DNA of 64,000 nucleotides, taken from assembly GCF_000260115.1 (NCBI RefSeq), contig NZ_JH651379.1:2050501-2114500 (forward strand), in the 5' to 3' direction. Numbering within the stretch: position 1 is the stretch's first letter; each line of letters starts with the position of its first letter. Of this stretch, positions 44,361-53,800 are shown one piece after another. The notes below the pieces were generated by a model that was not told where the DNA came from, ran no database searches, and saw only the letters and a program-made list of their open reading frames with translations. The position numbers and the translations under genes are program-made. The DNA comes from Galbibacter orientalis DSM 19592. Its GTDB lineage: Bacteria > Bacteroidota > Bacteroidia > Flavobacteriales > Flavobacteriaceae.

Positions 44361-44918
44361 ATGAAGGTTAAACTGAAAAATATGGTTTGCGACCGTTGCA
44401 AAACGGTCCTAAAACAAGAATTAAAGCAAGCAGGAATAGATATTTTATCTATTGAATTGGGCGAATTAATTGTTATGGATGAAGCGTCAGTTAGTCAAAG
44501 TGTTTTAAAAGAGATAGCAGAACGTAATGGATTTGAAGTTATTGATAGTAATACTTCCGTTCTAGTAGAGAATGTCAAAACAGCTTTGATAAAGAAAGTC
44601 GAAAGCCTCCAAGGCTTAAACGAAAAGACGTCCACTTTCCTTTCCAATGAACTCAATGTTGATTACTCTGTCATTAGCAAGTCTTTCAGTGTTTCAACAG
44701 GAATTACAGTCGAAAAATATCTAATAAAACTGAAAGTAGAAAAAACAAAAGAACTATTGCAAATGGGTAATAAGACTTTTGCTGAAATAGCATATTTCTT
44801 GGATTATAATAGTGGAAGCCATCTCGCAAAACAATTTAAAAATATGACGGGGATGTCGATGACCCAATACAGAAAACTACAAAAATGGAATCGTAGGACG
44901 CTGGATAGAATTGTATAA
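44361..44918 (+). CDS. HMA-like/AraC fusion regulator (second copy)
   Basis: The start is ATG 44361, giving MKVKLKNMVCDRCKTVLKQ; an upstream in-frame ATG at 44316 lies inside the permease gene and would add non-family residues. The 185-residue protein is colinear with the regulator at 37258: CxxC at residues 10-13, a middle helical segment, then a C-terminal HTH (KTFAEIAYFLDYNSGSHLAK). It lies 2 bp after the permease gene and 77 bp before copA. The two copies presumably arose by duplication and may respond to Cu(I) at different promoters. Confidence 0.85.
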   Translation: MKVKLKNMVCDRCKTVLKQELKQAGIDILSIELGELIVMDEASVSQSVLKEIAERNGFEVIDSNTSVLVENVKTALIKKVESLQGLNEKTSTFLSNELNVDYSVISKSFSVSTGITVEKYLIKLKVEKTKELLQMGNKTFAEIAYFLDYNSGSHLAKQFKNMTGMSMTQYRKLQKWNRRTLDRIV

Positions 44919-44995
44919 GAATTAACCTGAATTATCAAAGCTTCCACCTTGAAAGCTGCATAACTTGTTCACCTTAACATTAAATAGTTTTTAAG

Positions 44996-47722
44996 ATGAA
45001 ACATACATATCAAATTGAAGGAATGACCTGTAAGGGTTGTATGAGAAACGTTAAATCAGCCTTGTGCGATGTTCGAGATGTTATCGATGTTGATATAGAC
45101 TTAGATGCATCAACTGCAACCATTGAAATGCAAAACCACATCTCAATAGATAAATTTGAAGAAGCGGTACAAAAAAAGAAAAGCAAATACCATATACATC
45201 CAGTTAAAGCCAATGGTATAAAGACGCGCACCTACCCGATTAATGGAATGACCTGCAACGGTTGCAGGTCTCACGTTGAAGATACACTTTCCAAAGTAAA
45301 TGATGTTGTAAACGTATCTGTAAGCTTGGAAAAAGCCGAGGCGGTTGTTGATATGAAATCTGAAATATCAATAGAGAAATTTCAGGATATCCTAAAGAAA
45401 GATGGTGGCGGTTATACTATTTACAAAGCAGGTCAGCGTCCTGAACCTACCAAGGAAAAGATTGAAAAGCCAAAAGGCAAAGGAACGGGCGCGTTCTATT
45501 GCCCAATGCATTGCGAGGATGATAAGACCTATGACAAACCGGGTGATTGTCCAGTATGTGGGATGGATTTGGTCGAAGAACAAAATTTATTTGCTACTTC
45601 AGGTGATCAATGGACCTGCCCGATGCACCCTGAAATCGTAAAGGACGAAGCGGGTGCCTGTCCTATTTGTGGGATGGATCTCGTCCCGATGGAACCAGAT
45701 CTTTCTTCTGAAGAAAAGACCTACAAAAAACTGCTTAAAAAATTCTGGATAGCACTGGGTTTTACATTGCCCATTTTCTTAATGGCAATGAGCGAAATGA
45801 TTCCAAATAATCCATTGTACGATTTGATGGAACAGAAATGGTGGAACTGGGTTCAGTTTGGTTTATCCATTCCTGTAGTATTCTATGCTACGTGGATGTT
45901 TTTTGAACGCGCTTACCGCAGTATCAAAACGTGGAATTTGAATATGTTTACGCTTATTGGCATAGGGGCGGGCGTCGCGTGGCTTTTCAGTGTATTGGGG
46001 ATGTTCTTTCCAGATTTCTTCCCCGAACAATTTAAAACGGATTCTGGCGCAGTACACGTTTATTTTGAAGCTGCTACCGTAATCCTCACATTAGTATTAA
46101 TGGGACAAGTATTGGAAGCCCGTGCACATAGTAAAACCAATTCCGCAGTCAAGGAATTACTAAAATTGGCACCTAATAAAGCGGTGCGTGTGGTAAACGG
46201 TAACGAAAAAGAAGTTTCTATTGACCAGATTGAAAAAGAGGATATCCTAAGAGTTAAACCAGGTGATAAAATTCCCGTGGATGGCGTAATTACAGAAGGA
46301 AATACAACTGTAGATGAATCTATGATCTCGGGAGAGCCTATTCCAGTTGATAAAGCTGAAAATGATAAGGTAAGCAGTGGAACCATAAATGGCAATCAAT
46401 CTTTCTTGATGAAAGCCGAAAAAGTGGGTAGCGACACCTTACTTTCCCAAATTATACATATGGTAAATGATGCGAGCCGCAGTCGTGCGCCTATTCAGAA
46501 ATTAGCTGATACGGTTTCCGGTTATTTTGTTCCAGTAGTGGTTCTAATTTCCTTAATTACTTTTGCAGTTTGGGCGATATGGGGACCAAATCCAGCTTAT
46601 GTATATGCCTTGGTCAATGCCATTGCAGTGCTTATTATTGCGTGTCCCTGTGCATTAGGATTGGCTACGCCAATGTCTATAATGGTAGCGGTTGGCAAAG
46701 GAGCGCAAAATGGGGTATTAATAAAAAATGCTGAAGCGCTGGAGAAAATGGACAAGGTGAATACCCTTATCGTAGATAAAACAGGAACGATTACAGAAGG
46801 AAAACCTACCGTCGAAAAAATAGGTGTTTTTGGTTCAAATTTTTCCGAAAATGAAATTCTAAAATTCATCGCTTCCCTAAACAGTTCCAGTGAGCACCCA
46901 CTTGCAGAAGCGACTGTAAAATACGGAAAAGAGCAAAATACCGAATTCTCTAAAACCGAAAACTTTAGCGCAGTAACAGGAAAAGGAGTAGAAGGAACGG
47001 TTGATGGGAAAAAGCTCGATCTGGGAAATGCAAAAATGATGGAGTACGCTAATGCAACTATCTCAACAGAAATGGAAGCCGAAGTACAATCTTTTCAGAA
47101 ACAAGGAAAAACAGTTTCATATTTGGCGATAGAAGGTAAAGTTTCGGGTTACGTAATGATAGGCGATAAAATTAAAAAGACAAGTGCCAAGGCCATTAAA
47201 GAACTGCAAGATAAGGGTATCGCGGTAATAATGTTGACGGGCGATAATCACGACACCGCACAAGCCGTGGCAAGCGAACTCAATCTCGCTGATTTTAAGG
47301 CAGGAATGCTCCCAGAAAATAAATTGCAGGAAGTGGAAAAACTGCAAAACGAAGGCAAAGTAGTTGCAATGGCAGGCGACGGTATCAACGATGCACCTGC
47401 TTTGGCCAAAAGTGATGTGGGGATTGCAATGGGAACGGGAACAGATGTGGCGATTGAAAGCGCAATGATCACATTGGTCAAAGGCGATCTGCACGGTATC
47501 GTAAAAGCAAGGAATTTGAGCGATGCGGTTATGAAAAACATTAAGGAAAACCTGTTTTTCGCCCTCATCTATAACACCTTGGGAATCCCCATAGCCGCTG
47601 GTTTACTTTACCCTTTCCTTGGAATTTTATTATCCCCTATGATTGCGGCCTTGGCAATGAGCTTCAGTTCGGTTTCCGTTATAGGAAATGCACTCAGATT
47701 ACGAACAAAATCTATCAACTAA
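44996..47722 (+). CDS. copA: Copper-exporting P1B-1 ATPase CopA
   Basis: The 908-residue protein has two HMA domains (GMTCKGC, C12/C15; GMTCNGC, C87/C90). Two heavy-metal-binding (YHS-like) domains follow: YCPMHCEDDKTYDKPGDCPV and TCPMHPEIVKDEAGACPICG. Next is an eight-helix ATPase with CPC at 550-552 (ACPCALGLATP), D594 in DKTGTITEG, SSEHPLAE and GDGINDAPA. Helix-8 MSFSSVSVIGNAL completes the Cu(I) set. It exports Cu(I) from the cytoplasm. The two extra binding domains are also found in CusB at 48250, suggesting metal hand-over between the two. Confidence 0.96.
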   Translation: MKHTYQIEGMTCKGCMRNVKSALCDVRDVIDVDIDLDASTATIEMQNHISIDKFEEAVQKKKSKYHIHPVKANGIKTRTYPINGMTCNGCRSHVEDTLSKVNDVVNVSVSLEKAEAVVDMKSEISIEKFQDILKKDGGGYTIYKAGQRPEPTKEKIEKPKGKGTGAFYCPMHCEDDKTYDKPGDCPVCGMDLVEEQNLFATSGDQWTCPMHPEIVKDEAGACPICGMDLVPMEPDLSSEEKTYKKLLKKFWIALGFTLPIFLMAMSEMIPNNPLYDLMEQKWWNWVQFGLSIPVVFYATWMFFERAYRSIKTWNLNMFTLIGIGAGVAWLFSVLGMFFPDFFPEQFKTDSGAVHVYFEAATVILTLVLMGQVLEARAHSKTNSAVKELLKLAPNKAVRVVNGNEKEVSIDQIEKEDILRVKPGDKIPVDGVITEGNTTVDESMISGEPIPVDKAENDKVSSGTINGNQSFLMKAEKVGSDTLLSQIIHMVNDASRSRAPIQKLADTVSGYFVPVVVLISLITFAVWAIWGPNPAYVYALVNAIAVLIIACPCALGLATPMSIMVAVGKGAQNGVLIKNAEALEKMDKVNTLIVDKTGTITEGKPTVEKIGVFGSNFSENEILKFIASLNSSSEHPLAEATVKYGKEQNTEFSKTENFSAVTGKGVEGTVDGKKLDLGNAKMMEYANATISTEMEAEVQSFQKQGKTVSYLAIEGKVSGYVMIGDKIKKTSAKAIKELQDKGIAVIMLTGDNHDTAQAVASELNLADFKAGMLPENKLQEVEKLQNEGKVVAMAGDGINDAPALAKSDVGIAMGTGTDVAIESAMITLVKGDLHGIVKARNLSDAVMKNIKENLFFALIYNTLGIPIAAGLLYPFLGILLSPMIAALAMSFSSVSVIGNALRLRTKSIN

Positions 47723-47740
47723 CCAATAAATTATAAAAAA

Positions 47741-48229
47741 ATGAATTCAACTGAAAAAAATAACATCGGAACGAAGAAAAGCAACTATGGCAAATTTATA
47801 GTGATGCTGGTGCTTTCATTTATAGCAATGTACATTACAATGTATTTGAACACCTATGAGTGGAACCACGTCTATTTCAGCCTTACACGGTTTTATATGG
47901 CTTGTTTGGGGATTTCGGCAATGGCGGTAATTATGCTTTCCTTGATGCACCAAATGTATAAAAACAGAAAAAAGAATATCGCAATTTATCTCGGCAGCCT
48001 AGTACTTTTTATTGGTGCCCTGTCTTTGGTACGTACCCAAAAACCGATTGGAGATGTGCTTTATATGAAAGCTATGATCCCCCATCATTCCATAGCCATA
48101 CTTACCAGTAAAAGAGCCGCGATCAAAGATCCTAAAGTAAGGAAATTGGCAGATGGGATTATTAAGGCACAGGAAAAAGAAATCGCTGAAATGAAAGCAT
48201 ATATCAAGCGATTGGAAAATAATGAATAA
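47741..48229 (+). CDS. DUF305-family membrane protein
   Basis: The 162-residue protein has three predicted helices (FIVMLVLSFIAMYITMYL, FYMACLGISAMAVIMLSLM, IAIYLGSLVLFIGALSL). It ends with a DUF305-like segment starting MKAMIPHHSIAILTSKRA, with M and HH as likely copper ligands, and a coiled C-terminus (QEKEIAEMKAYIKRLE). Family members accompany copper and silver systems and are thought to bind metal in the periplasm; this is not proven. It is 18 bp after copA and 20 bp before cusB, within the same operon. Confidence 0.85.
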   Translation: MNSTEKNNIGTKKSNYGKFIVMLVLSFIAMYITMYLNTYEWNHVYFSLTRFYMACLGISAMAVIMLSLMHQMYKNRKKNIAIYLGSLVLFIGALSLVRTQKPIGDVLYMKAMIPHHSIAILTSKRAAIKDPKVRKLADGIIKAQEKEIAEMKAYIKRLENNE

Positions 48230-48249
48230 ATAAACTAAGGAAATAAGTT

Positions 48250-49983
48250 ATGAATAAGAACCTAATATATATAGGCATTGCAGTACTCGTAGGACTGCTT
48301 GCGGGTTGGCTCATTTTTGGAACATCGGTAGATAAATCAATGGCGGTTAAGGACGTGTCAACTATGTCAGATGATCACGATCATTCCGCTGAAACCGCAG
48401 AAGGAATGTGGACGTGCTCAATGCACCCTCAGATTATGCAGCCCGAACCCGGTGACTGCCCCATTTGTGGGATGGATTTGATTCCGGCAGAATCGAGTGC
48501 GGATGGTCTTGCAGCCGACCAGTTTAAAATGACAAAAAATGCAATGGCGTTAGCAAATATTCAAACCAGTAGGGTTGGGAATGCAGAAGGGAAAAATGGG
48601 AACACCATTTCGCTTACCGGAAAAATTGTAGAAAATGAAGAAGCAAATTCCGTTCAGGCAAGCTACTTCGACGGAAGGATAGAACGCCTCAATGTAAGTT
48701 ATGAAGGACAGGAAGTCCGGAAGGGACAGCTCTTGGCAACCATATATGCGCCCAATCTTGTCGCAGCACAACAGGAGCTTATTACAACTGCATCGCTTAA
48801 AGAAAGCCAACCGGCACTTTATAAATCTGTAAGGAATAAATTAAAGCTTTGGAAACTTTCTGAAGGCCAAATCAACAGTATTGAAGAATCAGGCAAAGTA
48901 CTTGAAAATTTCCCGATTTATGCCACGGTTTCTGGAACAGTTTCCGAGAAAATGGTGGAAGAAGGCGATTACGTAAAACAGGGTCAGCCTATTTTAAAAT
49001 TAAGCAACCTAAACTCTGTTTGGGCAGAGTTTGACGCCTATGAAAACCAAATTTCTCAATTTAAAAAAGGGCAAGAAATAAAAATGACCACCAATGCCTA
49101 TCCCAATAAGGAATTTGATGCTATCATCTCTTTTATTGACCCGGTATTAAACACCCAAACCAGAGTGGTAACGGTACGGGCTACCATACAAAATAATAAC
49201 AACCTTTTAAAACCGGGAATGTTTGTTGCTGGAAACATAGAGGGTGTTAGTGCTTCCAAGAAACAGCAACTTGTTGTTCCAGCATCTGCGGTAATGTGGA
49301 CAGGAGAACGTTCGGTGGTGTACGTAAAAACCAATCCTGACGAACCTGTTTTTGAAATGCGGGAAGTAACCATAGGGAATAGAAACGGTGAAACCTATAC
49401 CATAATAGATGGTCTTGAAAATGGTGATGAAATCGTAACCAATGGTACATTTACGGTAGATGCAGCTGCGCAGTTACGCGGTAAAAAATCAATGATGAAC
49501 CAAGACAATGTTGAGGATGAAACCACGATACCAGAAATGAAGATGGAACTGTCTCAAGAAGCGCAAAAGACGATTGAGAAAAGCTTAAAACCATATCTAA
49601 ATATGAAAGATGCATTTGTGGAAGGGAATATTGCCGATGTTTCTGCTTCCGCCAAAACTACATTGGAGCAACTAAAATTGATACCAGAAAGGGATTTGGG
49701 GAAAATGGAACAATCCCACATTTCCAAAATCAAGCGAATGCTAATTGCTATTAATGAAGCGGACAACATCAAAAATCAAAGAGATCATTTTGTTGTATTG
49801 AATCAAAATATGGTGCCCCTTGTAATGAATATTAAGAATATCGATCCTCAAATATTGATTCAAAAATGTCCTATGGCCAATAATAACAAAGGTGCATTTT
49901 GGCTAAGCACCAATAAAGAAATCCGCAATCCATATTATGGAGAGCAGATGATGACCTGTGGGAGTACAATTGATTCTTTGTAA
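48250..49983 (+). CDS. cusB: CusB-type adaptor with metal-binding N-domain and DUF3347 tail
   Basis: The 577-residue protein has one N-terminal membrane helix and a His/Asp linker (DDHDHSAE). A heavy-metal-binding domain with C56, C70 and C73 follows (TCSMHPQIMQPEPGDCPICG). The adaptor proper runs from about 85 to 415: lipoyl halves IERLNVSYEGQEVRKGQLL and YATVSGTVSEKMVEEGDYV, then barrel and membrane-proximal parts. The C-terminal domain is DUF3347 (about 435-577), ending CPMANNNKGAFWLS. It should pass Cu(I) to CusA, encoded 12 kb upstream at 32199. No other adaptor in this island fits CusA better. Confidence 0.9.
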   Translation: MNKNLIYIGIAVLVGLLAGWLIFGTSVDKSMAVKDVSTMSDDHDHSAETAEGMWTCSMHPQIMQPEPGDCPICGMDLIPAESSADGLAADQFKMTKNAMALANIQTSRVGNAEGKNGNTISLTGKIVENEEANSVQASYFDGRIERLNVSYEGQEVRKGQLLATIYAPNLVAAQQELITTASLKESQPALYKSVRNKLKLWKLSEGQINSIEESGKVLENFPIYATVSGTVSEKMVEEGDYVKQGQPILKLSNLNSVWAEFDAYENQISQFKKGQEIKMTTNAYPNKEFDAIISFIDPVLNTQTRVVTVRATIQNNNNLLKPGMFVAGNIEGVSASKKQQLVVPASAVMWTGERSVVYVKTNPDEPVFEMREVTIGNRNGETYTIIDGLENGDEIVTNGTFTVDAAAQLRGKKSMMNQDNVEDETTIPEMKMELSQEAQKTIEKSLKPYLNMKDAFVEGNIADVSASAKTTLEQLKLIPERDLGKMEQSHISKIKRMLIAINEADNIKNQRDHFVVLNQNMVPLVMNIKNIDPQILIQKCPMANNNKGAFWLSTNKEIRNPYYGEQMMTCGSTIDSL

Positions 49984-50222
49984 TAGATAATTCAGAATAA
50001 GACGTCGAATAAGCAAAACGTTAATCTTCTAATCAACCTGCCAAGCGTAAATTCTTAAACCCAAAAGTATAGTATAACTTTTCAATGATTCGGATTTTAT
50101 TCAGTGAAGGCATACACCTTGATCAGTTTTGAGAGAAATTTTTACTCACTAAAAATACCTTTTCTGTTTTTTTAAGAAAAAACTTATCGCTATTTTCGCA
50201 AAGAAATTTTAGAATCAAATTT

Positions 50223-50627
50223 TTGAAGCTATTTAGAAATATATTATTCTTTACGGCAGCCTTCATTATGATAGGTCACGACATCGTGCCTCATAATGAC
50301 ATATCCTCTGATGGCAAACAGATTTCTTTTTCTATTGCTTCAACAACAGGTTCTCAACAAATAGCTCAAGAACATTTAGAACTAGGTCATATATTTGAAC
50401 ACTTTCAGCATACTTCTAATGAAAGGACTCTAAAATATGTAGTTGGAACGGCTAAAAACCTTAACTTTAAAACTAAAATCCTTCAAAATACCGCTTTAAT
50501 AGTTGATATAGAAAATCAATTTATTTGGCATACAAACCTTGAAAAGCAACGCTTTCGGGATTGTCCCATAATTCCATATTTTTCAACATTTTCCTCCTAT
50601 ACCCTTCGGGGACCTCCTTCTTGTTAA
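50223..50627 (+). CDS. Small secreted His-containing protein leading the second Czc module
   Basis: The 134-residue protein starts at TTG with a signal peptide (LFRNILFFTAAFIMIGHD). Several His sites follow (DIVPHNDISS, AQEHLELGHIFEHFQHTS) and the C-terminus is YTLRGPPSC. No family was recognised. Its position, size, export signal and terminal Pro-Pro mirror the genes at 11995 and 31646, which also precede RND pumps. His rather than Cys clusters suit a Ni/Co/Zn ligand set, an inference. A nested hairpin lies in the 203-bp spacer before the pump gene. Confidence 0.6.
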   Translation: MKLFRNILFFTAAFIMIGHDIVPHNDISSDGKQISFSIASTTGSQQIAQEHLELGHIFEHFQHTSNERTLKYVVGTAKNLNFKTKILQNTALIVDIENQFIWHTNLEKQRFRDCPIIPYFSTFSSYTLRGPPSC

Positions 50628-50636
50628 TTCCCTAAA

Positions 50637-50685
50637 GTGATATTTATATTCAAGTCTCAATTGAACTTGATACTACCTATATCAC
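50637..50685 (+). promoter_or_regulatory. Nested hairpin between the secreted leader gene and the pump gene
   Basis: Outer arms GTGATAT (50637-50643) and ATATCAC (50679-50685) enclose inner arms TCAAGT (50650-50655) and ACTTGA (50665-50670). No T-run follows, so a simple terminator is unlikely. Hairpins occur in the same place in the other two modules. Confidence 0.5.
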
Positions 50686-50830
50686 GATTTAGTTATGTAA
50701 TACTCTTTTGTCATAACTATATTCATCTTTAGCATTAAAAAAATATAAGCACTTTTTTTAAAAAGGTTTATAAACTCAGCTCTTGGTGATTTCTATTTTC
50801 GTTTTTCCATTTTAAAATTCTTCTACTATA

Positions 50831-53800
50831 ATGTTAGATAAAATCATTCAATTTTCGATCAACAATAAGCTTGTTGTCGGAATATTAACCTTGTTCCTTA
50901 TTGGGTGGGGAACCTATTCACTTACCAAACTGCCCATAAGCGCCGTACCGGATATTACAGATAATCAGGTAATGGTCATAACCGTTTCCCCCACCCTTGC
51001 CGCGCAAGAGGTCGAACAGCTTGTTACTTTTCCGGTCGAACAGACAATGGTAAGTATCCCTGAAATAAAGGATATGCGGTCATTTTCCCGGTTTGGGCTT
51101 TCCATAGTAACCATCGTTTTTGAGGAAGATACCGATCTGTATTGGGCACGGCAGCAAGTGCAAGAACGCCTATCATCCGCAGCAGACGAAATCCCGGAAG
51201 GCGTGGGAAAACCTGAAATGGCACCGGTCACAACAGGACTTGGGGAAATATACCAATACACCGTACTTCCCGAAGAAGGTTATGAAGACCAATACGATGT
51301 TACCGAACTGCGAACGATACAGGATTGGATCATTAAACGGCAGTTATTGGGAACGAAAGGAGTTGCCGAAGTGAGCGGTTTTGGTGGCTTTGTAAAGCAA
51401 TATGAAATTGCCATAGACCCCAATAAGCTTCAAAGTATGGATATAACCATTGAAGATATTTTTACGGCACTTGAAATGAACAACCAGAATACGGGCGGGG
51501 CTTATATTGATAAAGGCCCCAATGCATACTTTATTAGAAGTGAGGGCTTGGTCAACAATCTGGATGAAATAAATAAGATAGTTGTCAGGGAAAGTAATGG
51601 AACCCCCATACTGATAAGGGATGTCGCCAAAGTACAGTTTGGCCACGGGATCCGTTATGGTGCTGCAACCCGCAACGGTGAAGGCGAAGTGGTCACGGGA
51701 ATTGTAATGATGCTCAAAGGAGCAAACTCTTCCGCAGTTATTTCCGATGTAAAGGAAAAAATTGAACAAATTAAGCAAACCCTTCCCGAAGGGGTGACCA
51801 TTGAGCCCTTTCTAGATCGGAAACATCTTGTGGATCGTGCAATCGGCACCGTGACCACAAACCTTGTAGAAGGTGCATTGATCGTTATTTTTGTTTTGAT
51901 ACTCTTCTTGGGTAACCTACGTGGTGGCTTGGTGGTAGCATCGGTGATACCGCTCTCAATGTTATTTGCAATAGCAATGATGAACCTCTTTGGGGTCGCG
52001 GGTAACCTGATGAGCCTGGGTGCGATAGATTTTGGCCTTATTGTAGATGGGGCGGTGATCATTGTTGAATCTGTAATGTTCGGTATTCATAGCGGTAAAA
52101 AGAAGTATGCCGGGGTTGAAAAGTTGTCTTCTGGACAAATGGATGTTGAAGTAAAAAGCTCAGCAGGTAAAATGATGAATTCCGCTGCCTTTGGACAAAT
52201 CATCATACTCATCGTTTACCTGCCTATTTTGGCTTTGAGCGGGGTCGCAGGAAAAATGTTCCACCCAATGGCACAAGCGGTGATGTTTGCTATTCTGGGG
52301 GCATTGATATTATCGCTTACATACGTTCCGATGATGTCTGCCCTTGCATTGGGCCGCAAAACAGCACATAAGAGGAATTTTTCCGATAAAATGATGGATT
52401 TTTTCCAGCGTATTTATAGCCCCATTATAGAAGCTGCCCTTCGCGCGAAGCTTTTGGTCCTTGGATTGGCAATAGGTTTATTCATTATTACGCTAATAAT
52501 GTTTTCCTATATGGGTGGCGAATTTATTCCTCAATTGGACGAAGGGGATTTTGCGGTGGAAACCAGAGTACCTGTGGGAAGTTCCGTTCAGCAGTTGATC
52601 GATGTTTCCCAAAAAGCGCAGACCATTTTATTAAAGGAATATCCGGACGAAGTAACACAAGTGGTCAATAAAATTGGTTCTGGGGAAATCCCAACAGACC
52701 CTATGCCCATTGAGGCCGGCGATATGATGGTGATCCTGAGCCCGAAAGACGACTGGACAAGTGCCGATGGTAGGGAAGGTTTGATAGCGGAAATGCAGGA
52801 ATCTTTATCAGTTATTCCTAACGCTACCTTTAGTTTTCAACAACCCATACAGATGCGTTTTAATGAATTATTGACCGGGGCAAAACAAGATGTGGTACTG
52901 AAGATTTATGGGGAAGAATTGTCCACGCTTTCAGATTTGGCCAATGAAGTGGGACAGAAAATAAAATCTGTAGAAGGGGTCAACGATTTATATGTGGAGG
53001 AGATTACGGGTTTACCTCAAATCAAGATCAAATTAAACCGTGATAAAATTGCGCAATATGGCTTGAATGTGGCCGATATAAATAACGCCATTGAAACCGG
53101 TTTTGCCGGAAAATCGGCGGGAATGGTATTTGAAGGGGAAAGGCGTTTCGATCTCGTAGTACGTCTGCAAGAAGAAAGCCGTGGCGATATAACAGATGTT
53201 GAAAATCTATACATAGGTACTCCCGAAGGCCAACAAATCCCGCTCAGTGAGGTTGCCAATGTATCCTTTGAGCCCGGCCCCGTCCAAATACAACGGGATA
53301 ATGCAAAACGTCGGGTTATGGTTGGCTTTAATGTACGTGATAGGGATGTTCAAAGTATTATTGAGGACATCAAGCAGATTATGGCTACTAATGTTGATAT
53401 GCCACCAGGTTATTATGTAACCTACGGCGGACAATTTCAGAACCTGAAAGAGGCCAATCAACGGTTAATGATCGCACTACCTGTAGCTTTACTATTAATC
53501 CTAATACTGCTCTATTTTGCTTTTGGCTCTATAAAACAAAGTTTACTCATTTTTACGGCCATACCTTTATCTGCTATTGGTGGCGTGTTTGCGCTGCTTC
53601 TTCGTGGTATGCCATTTAGTATTTCGGCCGGAGTTGGTTTTATTGCCTTGTTTGGAATTGCTGTTTTAAATGGAATAGTGCTTATTGCAGAATTTAACAG
53701 GCTAAAAGAAGAAGGGGTCACAGATACTTATGAACGTGTTCTTAAAGGTACACGCGTGAGACTCAGACCCGTATTAATGACCGCTACCGTAGCTGCCCTT

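Noticed and set aside
49984-50222. Spacer before the second Czc module as a hidden gene or riboswitch.
   Set aside because: No open frame with a start was found; only a weak AAAAGT/ACTTTT stem at 50063-50082 was seen.
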